Below are positions 48,958-61,838 of a stretch of 64,000 nucleotides of DNA, piece after piece (the stretch's first letter is position 1; every line of letters begins with the position of its first letter). The DNA comes from Dirofilaria immitis. Lineage: Eukaryota; Nematoda; Chromadorea; Rhabditida; Onchocercidae. Under the pieces are notes generated by a model. That model had not been told where the DNA came from. It searched no databases and saw only the letters and a program-made list of their open reading frames with translations. The position numbers and the translations under genes are program-made. The stretch lies in assembly GCA_024305405.1 (NCBI GenBank), contig JAKNDB010000109.1, positions 6,510,001-6,574,000 of the forward strand, given 5' to 3'.

Positions 48958-51900
48958 GGCGAGAAGGATTTGGAGGCTAGACTTTCAGATCTGGAAATCT
49001 CTAAAGGATACAGATGTCCTACATTGCGAGTCAACCGCGAGCCATTCAACGTCTTCGCGTCAGCAAATCGACAATGTCCGTCTTTTCCCTCGATCAGCTT
49101 TTCTATTCAAATTTCTATGGCCTTCTCCTTTTAATAATACCAATTCGCCATAAATTGCTTTCGTCGTACACACGAGGATTTTTATACGCTTCTCGCATTC
49201 TTTTCCTCAATTCTTCCAAATACTATCGGCGAAAGCCAAAGCATGCAAATAGTTGTATAGAGATAAAAATGTTAAAAAGACATTGATGTAAATAGCTCGC
49301 CAAAATCATGGGATCAGTAAGCTGAAGCGAAGCGATATCAAGATTTCCTCAGTCAAATCACACGATTACTCACCGATCAACAGAATGAGATCAATCCGTC
49401 TACGGTCGACAAGCCGAAAGATATATAAGGGAGTGGTTGCGGTTTAACGAGTTTGAAGCACAAATCGACGACGACTCGACGGTCAGATAGATAGCAGCAG
49501 TTTAAGGGCATGAGAAGCAGCGGTGATTTTATGAAAAAGAATGACGAACCCCAAGAAAAGGTACGATCTATCAGTAAGCGTTACGGTATTGTTCATATTC
49601 TGTAAAATTTTTTGTTTCGTGTTTGGTATTCTTTTGTATTCCTCATTTGATTTAACCTTTGTATAGGCACAGTATTGTGTTTATAATATCGTTTAAGTCC
49701 AAAATAGGGAAAATTCTCTCCTTATATTCGAAAGAAATTAAATTTCGGAAAGATCTCCTTCATTTAAAATTCCTAACATTGTAGTGCCGCGATCAAATGC
49801 GCAAATATAGGAATAAGCACGAACACAGAATAATAAAGAAACGAACAAATATCTCTTATTGCCTATTGAAAGGATGTATCAACCCTTTCGGTCAGTTTCC
49901 TGTACAGTCACTACTGTTTCTCGGCCTTTGAACTGCGTTGCTGTTTCGTCGAATTATTCTCCGAACTGTTGCTCCTATTTGACCTGCCGAATGTCGGGTT
50001 TCTCCCAGTAATCTCTTCTTTTATCTAACTGCTCCGCTTCTCTGATCAACAACCACTCGGCTAATTTAAAATTTTCTGATGTTAGTCACTTCCCTTCAAC
50101 CGAGATCGGTGTAACCATGCTGTCCTCCTTTCTTGTTTGCTTGATAAATTTGAGCGCCCAAATGGTGGTTCTTACGAGTTTCAACCACTTCCGAACCGAC
50201 ATGCACCTATAAATGAAAACTCTGTTTCCTCGACTGTTTGAGTGAATAGATTTGGTACTTTTACTGTTCTTCGCTTTCTATTTTTCCTCATATTCATCTA
50301 TAAGCTTATATTTCCACGGAGCGATTCGCTTTCAGGCCCCTTAAACCATGATGGCCCTTCCCACCACAGTTTATATCGTTTGAACTCTAACGAAGGGATG
50401 CTATATCGACTGGATTATCTTTACTTGGAATATATCGGAATGAGAAATTTAGCTTTCGTATTTCTTCCAGCCAATTTTGGATGAATCTGGGTGGAACTTC
50501 GATAGATTTTGTATTCAATGTAGTGCATATTTTGAATCCGACCACAGCATAACTGGTAATTCTTCCAATTTCAATTGCTGTATGGCAAATTTGGCGGCTC
50601 GTACGCCAATGAGTATTGCAAGTAATTCCAGTCGTGGTATACTCATATCTTTGTTGAAGCAAATCTTGATTTAGCAAAAAGCAATGCCGTTTCTTTTTCG
50701 TCGTTGTATCGATTCAAAATGTATATTGCTGCTGAATATGCGATCTTCGAAGCATCGATGAAAACATGCAGTTGTTGTTGCTTTGAGAAAGTCTTTGCTA
50801 GTCTTGGCAGTTCGATAACATCTGTTTGTCATTCTGCTGTAAGGATTTCCATGTTTCCTTATCATCTTCATCAAGGGTTTGATACCAAGAGTTATTTTCC
50901 TCCACAAGTTTTGAAGAAATAGTTTGAATTGAATCGGGAACCAGAGTTCCGTTTAGTAAGCCTTTGCTCGATCCATGGTTTTAATGTTATTCTGATTATG
51001 CTTTTATCGTTTATCTAGGTGATACCAAGAATTTTTGTTGATGGTCTCTCGATTCTATCCTGTTCGGCTATTACTTTATTGAAGCTTTGATCGCTGGAAA
51101 GAACTTGCGAATATTCATGCTGCATCCTTGAAGATAGCTTTTACTTCGTGATATTTTTGCCAGTGCATCTCTTGTTCTTTCGCGGACAATATAGCATTGT
51201 CGACGTATAAGTTCCTTCGATTTTCAAGGCTGTTTGGCTTCCGATGTTTACTAGATGATGATTGAGTGTAGCCGATAGTAAAAACGGTGACGATATTACT
51301 CCAAATTGAACTCTTCGGAATCGATAACACTCCAGATCCTGTTCGGTCACTGCGTATTAAATGTTTTTAACCGAAGAAATCTGGTATAATTCCTGTCAGA
51401 TAAATGCAGTTCTAATTGCAAAATGCCTTTTCTACATCAGCTACAATTACATTTCTCATCATTCGAAAGCCTAATGATATTCCCACTAAATCAGGAAATA
51501 TTATAGGTCCTCGATATAAAACTTCATTTGAACTTTTCGTTCCTCTAAAGTATACAGAAGCATCGTGAACTGTTCGAAGTTTTATTATGGGTTTATGAGA
51601 AGATACAACCTTATGATGGGGTAAACAGTGAAGTATACCTTCTCGATCCATGTCTGGATAAGCTTGTTCTATTACTCCTGACTGCAGCTGGTCTTTGATT
51701 GTTTCGGTATATCGTTGAAGTATCTCCTTATTGTCTTGGAGTCTCTTGATCAATGTTTTAAGACGATCGAAGCACAGTCCATGATGACTTTTTAATTTAT
51801 CTTTTGATTCCTTCCAAGGCCAGCTGACTTGATATCTTCCGTTTTGTTCCGTTATACTTCTCTTAAATTGCTGGAGAGCTTGCTCTTCATCATCTTCATT

Positions 51901-53691
51901 TGGTCGATCCTGGATACCCATGAGTTCTAACTTCCAGAATTGATCAATGTCATTGTGATTATCATGCTAGCTGCACATGTTACAGATGTTTCAACTGATA
52001 TTACATTCTTGTTGCGAGCACTATCTATATAGCCATTTCCAGCTAGCATCGGTCCTAACTTAGTTTGAAGCAAGAAAAATCCTTACTTCGACTCTCGTAC
52101 TTCGTCCAGTTTGATGAACTTGAAAAAGTCATTGACGCTGATCAATATGTCGGGTTTTTTCAGTAGTCTCTTCCTCGAAGTTTTAGTTGATTAGCCAATT
52201 TTGTAGAGATAAACGATAGCTGCGGTTGAATAATGCTACTGCTTTCGTTTGAATTCAGGATCTTCTGGATTCATAACTCTGATTTCTTTGCACAAAAATA
52301 AAATTCTTTTGGCTTTGGTCGTCTTTAATCAGCTACTGTGTTTCTTGCTGTCTCATTTTCCTTTCGTTTAACTTTTCTGATTTGATCTCTTTGCAGAGGG
52401 TGACATACAGCGACGAATTATGATGCCCTTTGCAATGGAAATAATTTCTTTGGATTTCGACAGTCCTTTGCTAAATTGCCTCTTTGCAGACAATTTAAAC
52501 ATGCTTCGATTTTTCTTCAGCGTTCTATCGGCTGTTTGGCTGTGGAAAAACTTGATCATTCCAATGGTCTTTGTTGCAAAATGAAAAAGCCATTTCTTGA
52601 TTAAATGCAGGTTTGGATGTTCTTTTCGATTTCTTCCTGAATTTTGTTGTTCTTTGTTTTCTGCGGTTTTGTTGCAACTAAAGCTGAAGTTTCTTTTCAT
52701 TTTACCTCTCGAAATCGTCGATTTATGTCTGATTTGGATTCTGGATTACTTTCCTTCTTGTTGATGAAAGTTTGACTGCAAGTCACTTCTTCATTCCTTG
52801 TGACTAGTTTTCGTAGGAAACTGTCGGAGTTTATTGACCGACCATCGTATTTGTTTCTCCTTTTGTTGATACACTTTATCCAGTAATTAAACATTCTTGA
52901 TGCTCTTCTGTTCTAGATTTTCCCTATCGCCTGTGGAAGCGCTCTTTCAGTCTTGCTTCGATAGTCAGTTTCCAATCTCCACCATTTTTCTTTCATAGAA
53001 TATAATTCGCTATAGAGCGATTTCTTAATAGTAAATGGGTTTCCAAATTTTTCTATCAAAACTTTCCCTATAATGTCGTAGTTTTCTGGAATAATATCAT
53101 AGCCTCTTACAGCTTGTAAGGCATTGCCTTTTAAACACGACATTAGACAATTCAACTTTTAAATATCTGATATTCTTTGGAGATGTACTGCAACACAAAA
53201 CTGTTCCAAAATTCTCTCTGTACCTCGGATCACCATTATATGTCGGTAGTGATAATTGAGGCAAATTTACTGTTCTATGAAAAGCTAATTTGGATGGTTC
53301 TTGTTGAACATGTCAGCTCTCCGCTTTGGCTTAGCCGCTGAAGCGCTAACTCGATATCATTCTTATACATAGAAAGAGCTATTTTAGCCTTTTTACCACC
53401 ACTTATTAAATTAAAAATACCTTTGTCTCCATCAGTTATCTGTGCGAATTTCTCCTCCTCTTCTTTTCTCCTTGACGGAGTCGATACACTCTTGATATAC
53501 TCCAACCATGTTTTATTAATTGACTCCAGAGTTTCTATATATAGTTCGAGGCGACTATTTCTTTCCTCGATAACTCTCTTTTTGATGACATATTGTTGAC
53601 ATATTTCTTCTTGTGACGATTGTTGGTCTGGTTGCTCCGGTTGGATATCTCTAACTTCATCCAGAAGTTTCTCCAATTTTCTCATTGCCGG
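48958..53691 (-). mobile_element. Internal region of a degenerate BEL/Pao LTR retrotransposon (gag-pol)
   Basis: On the minus strand, in order: gag-like coiled region (53685-53275), DUF1759-type gag segment (53155-52913; LKGNALQAVRGYDI), a basic segment (52.9-52.4 kb), reverse transcriptase start (51921-51412; YRGPIIFPDLVGISLGF, ADVEKAF), RT core (51350-51115; RFRRVQFGVISSPFLLSA, and YVDN where YVDD is usual), RNase H-like part (50907-50387; RYIPSKDNPVDIASLR), integrase N-terminal region (LWWEGPSWFKGPES; KLAEWLLIREAEQ, about 50.38-50.03 kb) and integrase C-terminus (YLEELRKRMREAY, SNLWRIGII, ADAKTLNG, LYPLEI; 49.2-48.96 kb). Many stops and frameshifts show it is dead. The integrase catalytic core is missing and replaced by an inverted LTR piece. 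Confidence 0.85.
49210..49800 (+). mobile_element. Inverted LTR fragment plus PBS-like sequence inside the integrase
   Basis: Plus-strand bases from about 49218 (TCGGCGAAAGCC) to 49778 (CTAACA) match the distal ~510 bases of the 53742-54412 LTR read on the minus strand, including the GTTTAACGAGTTTGAAGCAC and CGTGTTTGGTATTCTTTTGT blocks. It is followed by TTG and a diverged copy of the primer-binding site (about 49782-49799). Its orientation is opposite to the host element. Confidence 0.8.
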
Positions 53692-53720
53692 TTATGAGCT
53701 TTTGATTATAGTGGCAGACA

Positions 53721-53738
53721 TCCCGGATCGTGGTACCA
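53721..53738 (-). other. Primer-binding site of the BEL/Pao element
   Basis: TGGTACCACGATCCGGGA on the minus strand begins three bases after the 5' LTR end and starts with TGG, the complement of a tRNA CCA end. The gag start lies about 35 bases downstream. The primer tRNA is not identified. Confidence 0.65.
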
Positions 53739-53741
53739 CAA

Positions 53742-54412
53742 TGTTGGGTATTTTAAATGGAGGAGGAAATCTTTCCGAAATTTAATTTCTTTCGAATATA
53801 AGAAGAGAATTTTCACCTTTGTTGGGCTTACACGATATTATAAACACAATACTGTGCCTATACAAAGGTTGAATCAAACGAGCAATACAAAAGAATACCA
53901 AACACGAAACAAAAAATTTTACAGAATATGAACAATATCGTAACGCTTACTGATAGATCCTATCTTTTCTTGGGTTTCGTCATTCTTTTTCATAAAATCG
54001 AGTCGTCGTCGATTTGTGCTTCAAACTCGTTAAACCGCAACCACTCCCTTATATATCTTTCGGCTTGTCGACCGTAAACGGATTGATCTCATTCTGTTGT
54101 CCGGTGAGTAATCGCGTGCTTTGATTGAAAACATCTTTATATCTCTTCCCTTTAGCTTACTGATCTCATGATTTTGGAGAGCTATTTACGTCAGTGCCTT
54201 TTTTAGCATTTTTATCTATATACAACTATTTACATGTTTCGCCTTTCGCCGACAAGTACAGCTCATAGACAAAGGCGATAATTTTAGCTTACATGGTACA
54301 GTATTTAGTAAATACGTACATACAACCTATAACCACCCATTCATGTGAAATCCAACACAAAGGGAAGCATTGAATTTCTTATTTGCTAGTAGTTCTCGTA
54401 ATATCAGCAACA
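53742..54412 (-). mobile_element. 5' LTR of the BEL/Pao element
   Basis: Minus-strand 671 bases beginning TGTTGCTGATATTACG (54412) and ending CCCAACA (53742), i.e. TG...CA termini, followed by the PBS. Its distal part matches 49218-49778 in reverse orientation and its first ~150 bases match 47170 on and 48950 back. Confidence 0.8.
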
Positions 54413-56591
54413 GGCTCTAATCTTGCAACCAGATTCGAGAGGAAGACTGCATATACTGAGACAGGGTAAGACAATCGTCAACGACGATTTTATTTTTATG
54501 CTCTTCCGATTGCAAATTGATTTGCAAAGCATTTCTACTTAATGTATAGTTCCATGAATCATAGGAAAACCTGAATTTTTTAAGCGAGATATTCTAGACT
54601 ATTGCAACACCCGGATAGTGAGAATGATAGGTGAAATACAATTATTAGTGATCACTGATGTATAAAATTTACGTAGTTAACATGTGATTGCTCTACTGCC
54701 ATAATCATTTTATTGGACACTGTAGAATCCATTTATGGACAAATAGATGTTGCCTTATTCTAAAATTCCGTTTCTCAGTTTTTTTCAGCTTAAATTTTTT
54801 GGAGTTAATAATTTAAGCTCATCACATACTAGTTTCTAACTCGCTTGGCATGTTTTCTGAAGTGCGAGCAAATATTTTCCATCTTATATCACTGACAACT
54901 CTATGATATAAACTGGAAATAATTTATCAGAACCTCGTATATCTTAAACTTAAGACTAAACCGGGAAAAATTTCATTGCTGTTATTTTACAGCATGCTTT
55001 TTTCTGTTATTATTGTAGTGAAAACAAAGATAAGAATGGTGAAATTCACGAGAATTTACAAGTTATGGACGGCACAAGTGAACATATGAAATTCTTGAGT
55101 AATGATTGGAGTTTTAGATCCACTGTAGTAAATGGGAACTTTCACTTTTCGAAACTTTTCTGGTTATCAAAGATGGACATGACAGATTACAACTGTATCT
55201 GTCAACTAACTCTTTGCTCTGTTTTCAAATGTGCAAGTATATTCTGAAAAATCTTAAAATTTGACATTTGTGAATGAAAAATTTATTAAATATTTACTAT
55301 TATTTTAATCAGAAAGCGTTCCTTGTTACTTAATGTCAAATTTGATTTTCTGACAAAAATAAGTACAAAAATTAAATCTTATTTTACCTTTTTCTCTGAA
55401 AATGAATGAAATTAAAATTGCGACATGTTGTTAAAGAGGAAGGTGAAATTAACGTTAGATCACTAATCAATGAGACGGAATGAAACTGAAAAGTGAAACG
55501 ATTAGTTTTTGTTTCATCAACGCTTCAGCAATTCATCATTAAAATATGTTCTAATCTTCAAATTTGGTCTAAATTACCTTTACTTTTGCTGGCTCTTTAA
55601 AATTAAACGGTTTCACCTGAAATATGGATTTCAACATAACAATGTCTATTCCCAATTAAATGCCATCCACTGGAAATAGTCCAGAAACATTCTTCACTGC
55701 ACCGGGTAAAGTAAGTTGGATTAGGTATCAAATATAAGACAAAAATATCTGGATTATTGTCGAAGCACAACTGATCTGCTCAGTGTAGAACCCAGATGGA
55801 AGAGGTACCAAATACAAAGAGAATCATGTTCAATAGTACATTCAGAACATATTTTAATTGCATCGCAATTGCGTATTGAATATTTCAGGATCGACAATAA
55901 ACATTTCGATTTTTTGTGCGTAATTCTTATATCTAGATAAATGAAAAGCAATATAAAAAAACAAAAACAACGGTAACTAAATTTTGAAAAGATTAGAAAG
56001 AATACCAAGTACCGGTTTTTCTTCCTTTGGTAAAAGTTCGGATATTTCTCGCAATTAAAAGAGATTATTAACAGATCTAATAATCGATCGACTAATTTAT
56101 TTTTAGTCTTAGAACCTCGAAAGTGATAGGAATTTCTCACAACACATCCCGATGTATACTTTCCATAAAACTAGGAAGTTAGCATCAAATCACTGTAAAC
56201 CAACTTCTGGTCAAAAAGTCTTAAAAACCAGAAAATGACCTTTGACCCCATGACAGTCAGATAACTTCGATCATCAATAAATTTTATCGCTGTTATTAGA
56301 GCACCTATTCTTAATTTCTAAATTTTGAAAAAGGTAATGATTTTATCTTCATCTGCAAAGCTTACATACAAATTCGTTGAAAATTTGAGTTCAGGCATAA
56401 AATGGATTTCTTGCTGAACAAGTAAAGAATTAACAAATCAGTCATTGCCCGATAAAGACAGAAATGAACGGGATTCCAGAACTGTCGGAAAATTCCGAAT
56501 CAAGTTTAATATTTTTATGTTATCCTTCCTTCTCCCCATCATTTTTTTTTGTGCTGAATCATGTAGTAAGTGACAGTACTTAATTTCTTAC
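54413..56591. other. Non-coding AT-rich stretch
   Basis: No supported gene. The minus ORF at 55754-56140 is low-complexity and lacks a start or splice context of note. Confidence 0.45.
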
Positions 56592-56936
56592 TGTCCGACA
56601 GTTCACCCCTATGTGTATGATTATACATGTAGAGCTAATTTTGTCAGTATCTGCTTCATCATTGTTGCTATTGTAAACCTCCTTCCCCTTTCTCTCTCTT
56701 GTTCTTGATACTTAATCTTCTCTTACTGTAGCCGAGTCGTCAGGTTCACACAAGCACTCTTGCGGCAGTCAGTTTTGTATATTATGCTAAAGATAGCCTC
56801 TATCAGTCGGTGGATATTCGGCTCATCGCTTCGTCCAGCTTTTCAGTCCTTATACTTGCGCTAGATTTTTTCGTGTAACTTTAGATCCTCGTTAATTGTA
56901 TACTGGATATATTCATTTTAATAAACTATTTGGTCA
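56592..56936 (+). mobile_element. Candidate solo LTR
   Basis: Starts TGTCCGACAGTTCACCCC and runs through a pyrimidine-rich segment, GC-richer than its flanks, to an AATAAACT polyadenylation-like motif and a TTTGGTCA end. The TG...CA layout and AATAAA suggest an LTR, but I could not define a target-site duplication or find a second copy in the window. Confidence 0.35.
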
Positions 56937-59611
56937 AAAAATAAAATTTTCGCCATGTCATGATTTCGGAAGAACGGGCAACTAAGATGTAAGAATTAAA
57001 CTGTGCACTGAAAGCCTTTTATTTTGTCTTCCATTAAAGGTCGCTTTGAATTTTACTGTCACTGTCATATTTGGTTCGAATCTGTCCACATTTAATGTAT
57101 CCATCAACATTCATGACGCATGCATTTTGTATTTTGGTAATGCAGATGTGTTTTCTGAATATTTCCGTAATAAATCCAAAGTGAAATTTTTAAAAAACAA
57201 CCATCAATTTCCTACAAAAATCGCTGCCAGTAATGTCTGTCATTTGCTATTACCGGGATAAGAGAACTAATTTTAATTTTTTTGAACTTTAATGTAACTA
57301 AAACTGGAAAATTTAATACTGGCATTGAGTACAATAAATATTAAACATGAATTAGTTTATATCCTTCATTTTTGCTTCTTCAATGATAATCATTTCAAGG
57401 CATCACTCTACCGACTTGAATATTTAGCTAACGTATGCTTAAAATTTAGTACTTCAATAAAAATTATAACATTAATGCAGTTGTCGCATTCAGTGTGAGG
57501 TAATATAACGACATCTGTACCTAAAAGACATCCTTCGTTAAATGGGTAGTTGATCTGATTTAATTTTTTTCCAGCTCAGTGTAGCATGCTCTCTGCCCTT
57601 CCGAAATTCTGAAAGGTTAATTTCATCACTCTACTATATTCCGCTGCTATTCCATTACTTTAGTCATACTGATTTTGGAATAAGATCAAAAAGTTCATGG
57701 CTATAGCAAAAGTCGTTCTCCTATAAGGATGATCTTCCAGGTGTATGAACTATTTGTCGATCCTGAATTTGAAGAATCTCAAAGTACAGAAGGATAGAAG
57801 GATAAGCTCTCAGAGAGAGATCCATTATATAACTACGATTCCAGCTCATGTCTTCCTGAAGCGATTCTATCTCTTGCCGATTATGTTACGGAGATGATGC
57901 ATATTTTATCCGATGGAGGTTTGATTATTCTTGCTAATGTGGAACGATATATATATATCAGCTACAGTATAAAACTGGCATCGTAAAACTGATTTGGAAG
58001 ACCTATACATACCATTGGAAAATACATATCTCTAAGAAATAGAGATCACTAGGAAATATGCGTTGATTAAAAAATTTTTATTTTAAAATTAGAAAGCGAA
58101 AATAAGGGTTCCGAAACAGTATGGCATTTTTTTATATCAAGTTTTATTTAGTTTGACAAGAACTTCTTTGTTATTAAATATTTTTTTTGCAAGTGAATGA
58201 TGGATTTTTGGCTGCACTTCAAACGATAAAAATAAGTATCGACTGTCAGTGCGCTTTTCTAGTAATGAGTCACAGTAAATATTTTCTGATGTTATTTCGA
58301 GCCTTTAAAAACAGAAACAAAAATATATGGCAAATGATTGCACAGAAGAAAAAGAGAGGAAGGGAAAAACAAAAAGAGTAAAAGCTGTGAATAAAGACAG
58401 CAAAATAAATATACTGCCTTCCTTTAATGATAATCAAAGCGAAATATTTTCGCTTGAAAATCATTCGCTGCAATTAATTTACGAGCCCATAGCACCTCGA
58501 TAATGATAGATAATGTGATCACAATAATAAGCATTTCAGTATCCTGTAACTTCAAATCTTGGAAACTGTTCTAAACAAATTTGAAATAATTATTTCAAAC
58601 TTCAAAATTTTCCGAAATAATTCCAGATGAAGAGAAAACTGGATAAAAACGTAAGTGGGATGAACAACTCGATAGGCCACATGATTGATTTCGCTTAAAT
58701 CATTTCAGAATTCATGAAAACTCAAAAAAATTTATACTGTATTATACATAGTATATCTTCTAAATTTTTTGAAAATTATCGACATTATTGTCTATAGTAT
58801 GATTAAATGATCTGTTCCATCTTGAAATCAAATAATGAAATAGTAAAATTCAGTTTCGTAAGTGAAAGACTGGAAAATATTTTTAGAATTCCATTACAAC
58901 ATGAAAGTTTTTGTTTTTAACATTGAAATTTGATAATTCAAGAAATTGAGAATAATTTAAATGCAAATATTTCCATTGATGGTAATGACTTTTTGCGCAG
59001 AAAAAGTTAGGATGAAATATCAGAGGAAGGAAATGGAGAGAAATAGAGGAATTATGAATTATGAATAGTTCTTATGCAAATGCAAGTACACAGGGAAACA
59101 AAAAGATCAAGTGGTATGCTGGAAATCTGATGAATTTGTCTGAGGTGACAAACACAGGGATGAATAAATCTGAGTAAATGGGTCCGATAAATGTAAAAAG
59201 GAACAGACATGAGCAGGAAAACATATGACCATGACAAGTGTTTGTGGATGAGAAGCAAACGAAATGAATTGCATACTTTTTTCTAATTTTTAAACATGTT
59301 ATTTAACTGCACAATATGTTGAAACTTTCCATTAGAAAATCGGTATAATTCAAGTGATAAATAATTGTTTACTGGCATTAGATAGTTATTTGTCAATGAA
59401 TTTGTGCATTCTAAGACATTTTTACTGTTGTTTCAATTCAGATTCGAAAAAGCCCCAAAACTACCATAAAGAAATTTGATCATTCCTGTCCAATATTGAG
59501 ACAATAAGTAACGATAAATTTTGAAGTGGTAAGTACTTTTTAAAGGAGGAAATCAGAAAAATAGAGATTTTGAAGAATAAAAAATTCAAACGAATTGCGT
59601 GAACGGAGTTT
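56937..59611. other. Non-coding AT-rich stretch
   Basis: No supported gene or RNA. The short ORF 57046-57261 has some composition of a protein but no start or splice context and no recognised match. Confidence 0.45.
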
Positions 59612-59640
59612 GATAGAGAGAGATAGAGAGAGAGAGAGAG
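59612..59640. repeat. (GA)n simple repeat
   Basis: GATAGAGAGAGATAGAGAG followed by more GA, 30-40 bases below the cytochrome c1 fragment. Confidence 0.9.
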
Positions 59641-59681
59641 GGGAAGAGAAAAAAGAAAGGAACGCTGAAATATGACATCAT

Positions 59682-59905
59682 TTAACGTAAATTTTCAACT
59701 GTAGCTTGTCTTGCACCATATTCTACAATTCCTTCGGAGAGCGGTGGTGCCATAGCTAATTTGCCTGTTGGGAAGTATGGATTAAAATATAAATTGTTTT
59801 CGTCGTGCTCACCGTTTTGATAGCCGGTTAAAAGTGAATAGACATAATTTGCACCGCCGTGCCTTGCTTTAACAATTAGTGATTTAAGGGTTACCTTGGA
59901 AAAGA
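59682..59905 (-). pseudogene. petC: Cytochrome c1 (petC) fragment of alphaproteobacterial, Wolbachia-like type
   Basis: Cytochrome c1 is the haem subunit of the bc1 complex. On the minus strand, without any intron, the frame reads SLIVKARHGGANYVYSLLTG, then LYFNPYFPTGKLAMAPPLSE and GIVEYGARQATVENLR before TAA. This is the middle of cytochrome c1, after the haem motif and before the axial-Met/TM end. The GKLAMAPPLSEGIVEY wording is that of Rickettsiales; nematode mitochondrial cytochrome c1 usually differs at these positions. The CxxCH haem site and the C-terminal membrane anchor are absent on both sides, and no flanking exons are visible, so it is a gene fragment. Transfer from a Wolbachia endosymbiont is the likely origin; such nuclear inserts are well known in filarial worms. 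An alternative is an exon of the worm's own gene, which I consider less likely. Confidence 0.75.
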
Positions 59906-60678
59906 TTAGTTTGGAGCAGTTCTGATGAATCGGAGGAATCAATTTCAATAACAACAGAAATGTGCGTAGCGACAAAGAGATGGAACTCCCGCGTGGACAC
60001 GCGGTATTAAAGTTAACCGTTTTGTTATTAAGCCTCTTTCGTGATAAAGATCAGCAAGTTAGTATTTGCAAGTCAATCAAATCTGTGAATACAGAAATAT
60101 TAGTTGTCACTCGTTCCCCAATCTTTAGCACAAAAATAAAAGGACCTCAAGGATTGCAGTCCGCTATATAAGACATCCATCCGTTCCTTTTCAGACCTAC
60201 ATTCTTAAGCAGGAAAGCTATATATGATATCCCAATAGCTGTTTACGAACGGTCTGGACTTTTCTTACTCCGATAATTTAAAATAAATTTTAAACTATGG
60301 TTCACGTTTCAAACCTTCAAGAATTTCCAACTATTACTAAATAATAATCACTATAAAACCGAATTAGTGCTAATAAATACTAAATTCTAAATCAGCTGTA
60401 TAAACTTCTATCATGGGAAATTTTCCTAGAACTAATTAAGCGGTATGAGAAAAATATTGACAAGATGCATAATTTTACGGGACCGTTCTTAAATGATCGT
60501 CATCATGGAACTTAAATTTCCTTTTCCTCCTGCTCTTTAATATTCCACTTGAGAACATCCTCAACTGCCTTACGAATTTAAGACTTACATCATCTTCATA
60601 ATTTATTAATGTTAGAATGTTCTAAATGCAAGCATAATCTGACTCGGAAATTGTAACAAATACCCATAAATCGGAAAC

Positions 60679-60741
60679 CGCTACCAAACATCAAGAATTA
60701 CTTATTTTAAGATCGCTACCAAACATCAAGAATAACTTATT
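60679..60741. repeat. Short direct repeat (2 x 28 bases)
   Basis: Copies 60679-60706 and 60714-60741 share CGCTACCAAACATCAAGAAT and the following bases with one difference, separated by 7 bases. Confidence 0.9.
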
Positions 60742-61802
60742 CGATTAGTGATTCGTATCAAATTGTATACTCAAGATCTTCCAGAATATAGAAATCAAAC
60801 AAGTTTAAGTCAGTTTAGCTTTATTCTTCTCTTTGCTGTACCACTAAAATTTTGATCACTTCAACTTAGAACGTATTCCCAATGACTTCCTGTGTGCAGC
60901 ATATTTTTCTTTTACATCTCTCTTGCACTAGTTTATTGGAAATGAATTTGGAGGAAGCATATTTTAATGTCCAATGAAATATAAAACGAATAGCAACAAA
61001 AAAAAAAATCAATAACAATGAAAATCGAACCATCATTCATTTGAAGTGTTCGGAAAAACTAGACTGAGCTCTTAATAAATTCCTGTAATATAAACCGGTT
61101 GATTAATAGTATTACAAGTTTAATAAAAATTTATGATTTCCACACAATGCAGTCTTAGATTAAAGTTACTGAAACGAAAGGATAATTTTTAAGCTAATAA
61201 GTTATCAAACTAGGAATTAGATTTTTTTGTATCTGGAAAGACCTTGAAATGCCATCTATTCCTTCGAGCACAGCAGGTGCAGTAAATAATCAACAACTGA
61301 AAAAATTTTTGGATAAATATTCAAGTTAAGTCCATACGTAACAGAAATAATGAAAACATTTACAAACGCCTTGTAAATCATATTACAATTACTATGATAA
61401 TATTCCCATAAACAAAAAAATTTCGAAACAATTTTTGAGAAAGCTGACGAGTCTCTATCAGGAATTTTTTAAATTTGACGATAAAATAAGTGACTATAAA
61501 AAGCATAGTTAAAAACATAGCACAGTTGAGTGTACATATCCGCAAGCAAATTTATTATAATGCTGACAACACTCAGATGCATCTCTCCACTATAAAAATC
61601 TTTGATTTAGGACCAGATGACAGGAACTTTCGTAAAAACAATCCCACAATTCTCTACCACTAACAATATCAAACAACTAATTAAGAATCATATAATTTGA
61701 GATTTAAACTTTATTCATATTTTCAGCTCACGTTTAATACACTGAAAATCTTATATAGAAGATATAAAACAATCAGCAAAGAGACAACCATTAAATATAA
61801 AA

Positions 61803-61838
61803 ATATATTTCTTATGTAAATATATATAAGAAATATAT
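61803..61838. other. AT-rich inverted repeat (hairpin) in the UCKL1 3' flank
   Basis: ATATATTTCTTA and TAAGAAATATAT face each other around a short AT spacer, about 100-130 bases past the UCKL1 stop codon. It could form a hairpin in the 3' UTR, but such palindromes are common in AT-rich DNA. Confidence 0.6.

Noticed and set aside
49014..49286. 90-codon plus-strand ORF
   Set aside because: The minus strand here is integrase C-terminus (LYPLEI) and the right part is LTR; the plus frame is a shadow.
50242..50484. Plus-strand ORFs over 50.2-50.9 kb
   Set aside because: They lie opposite the RNase H/integrase coding of the BEL element.
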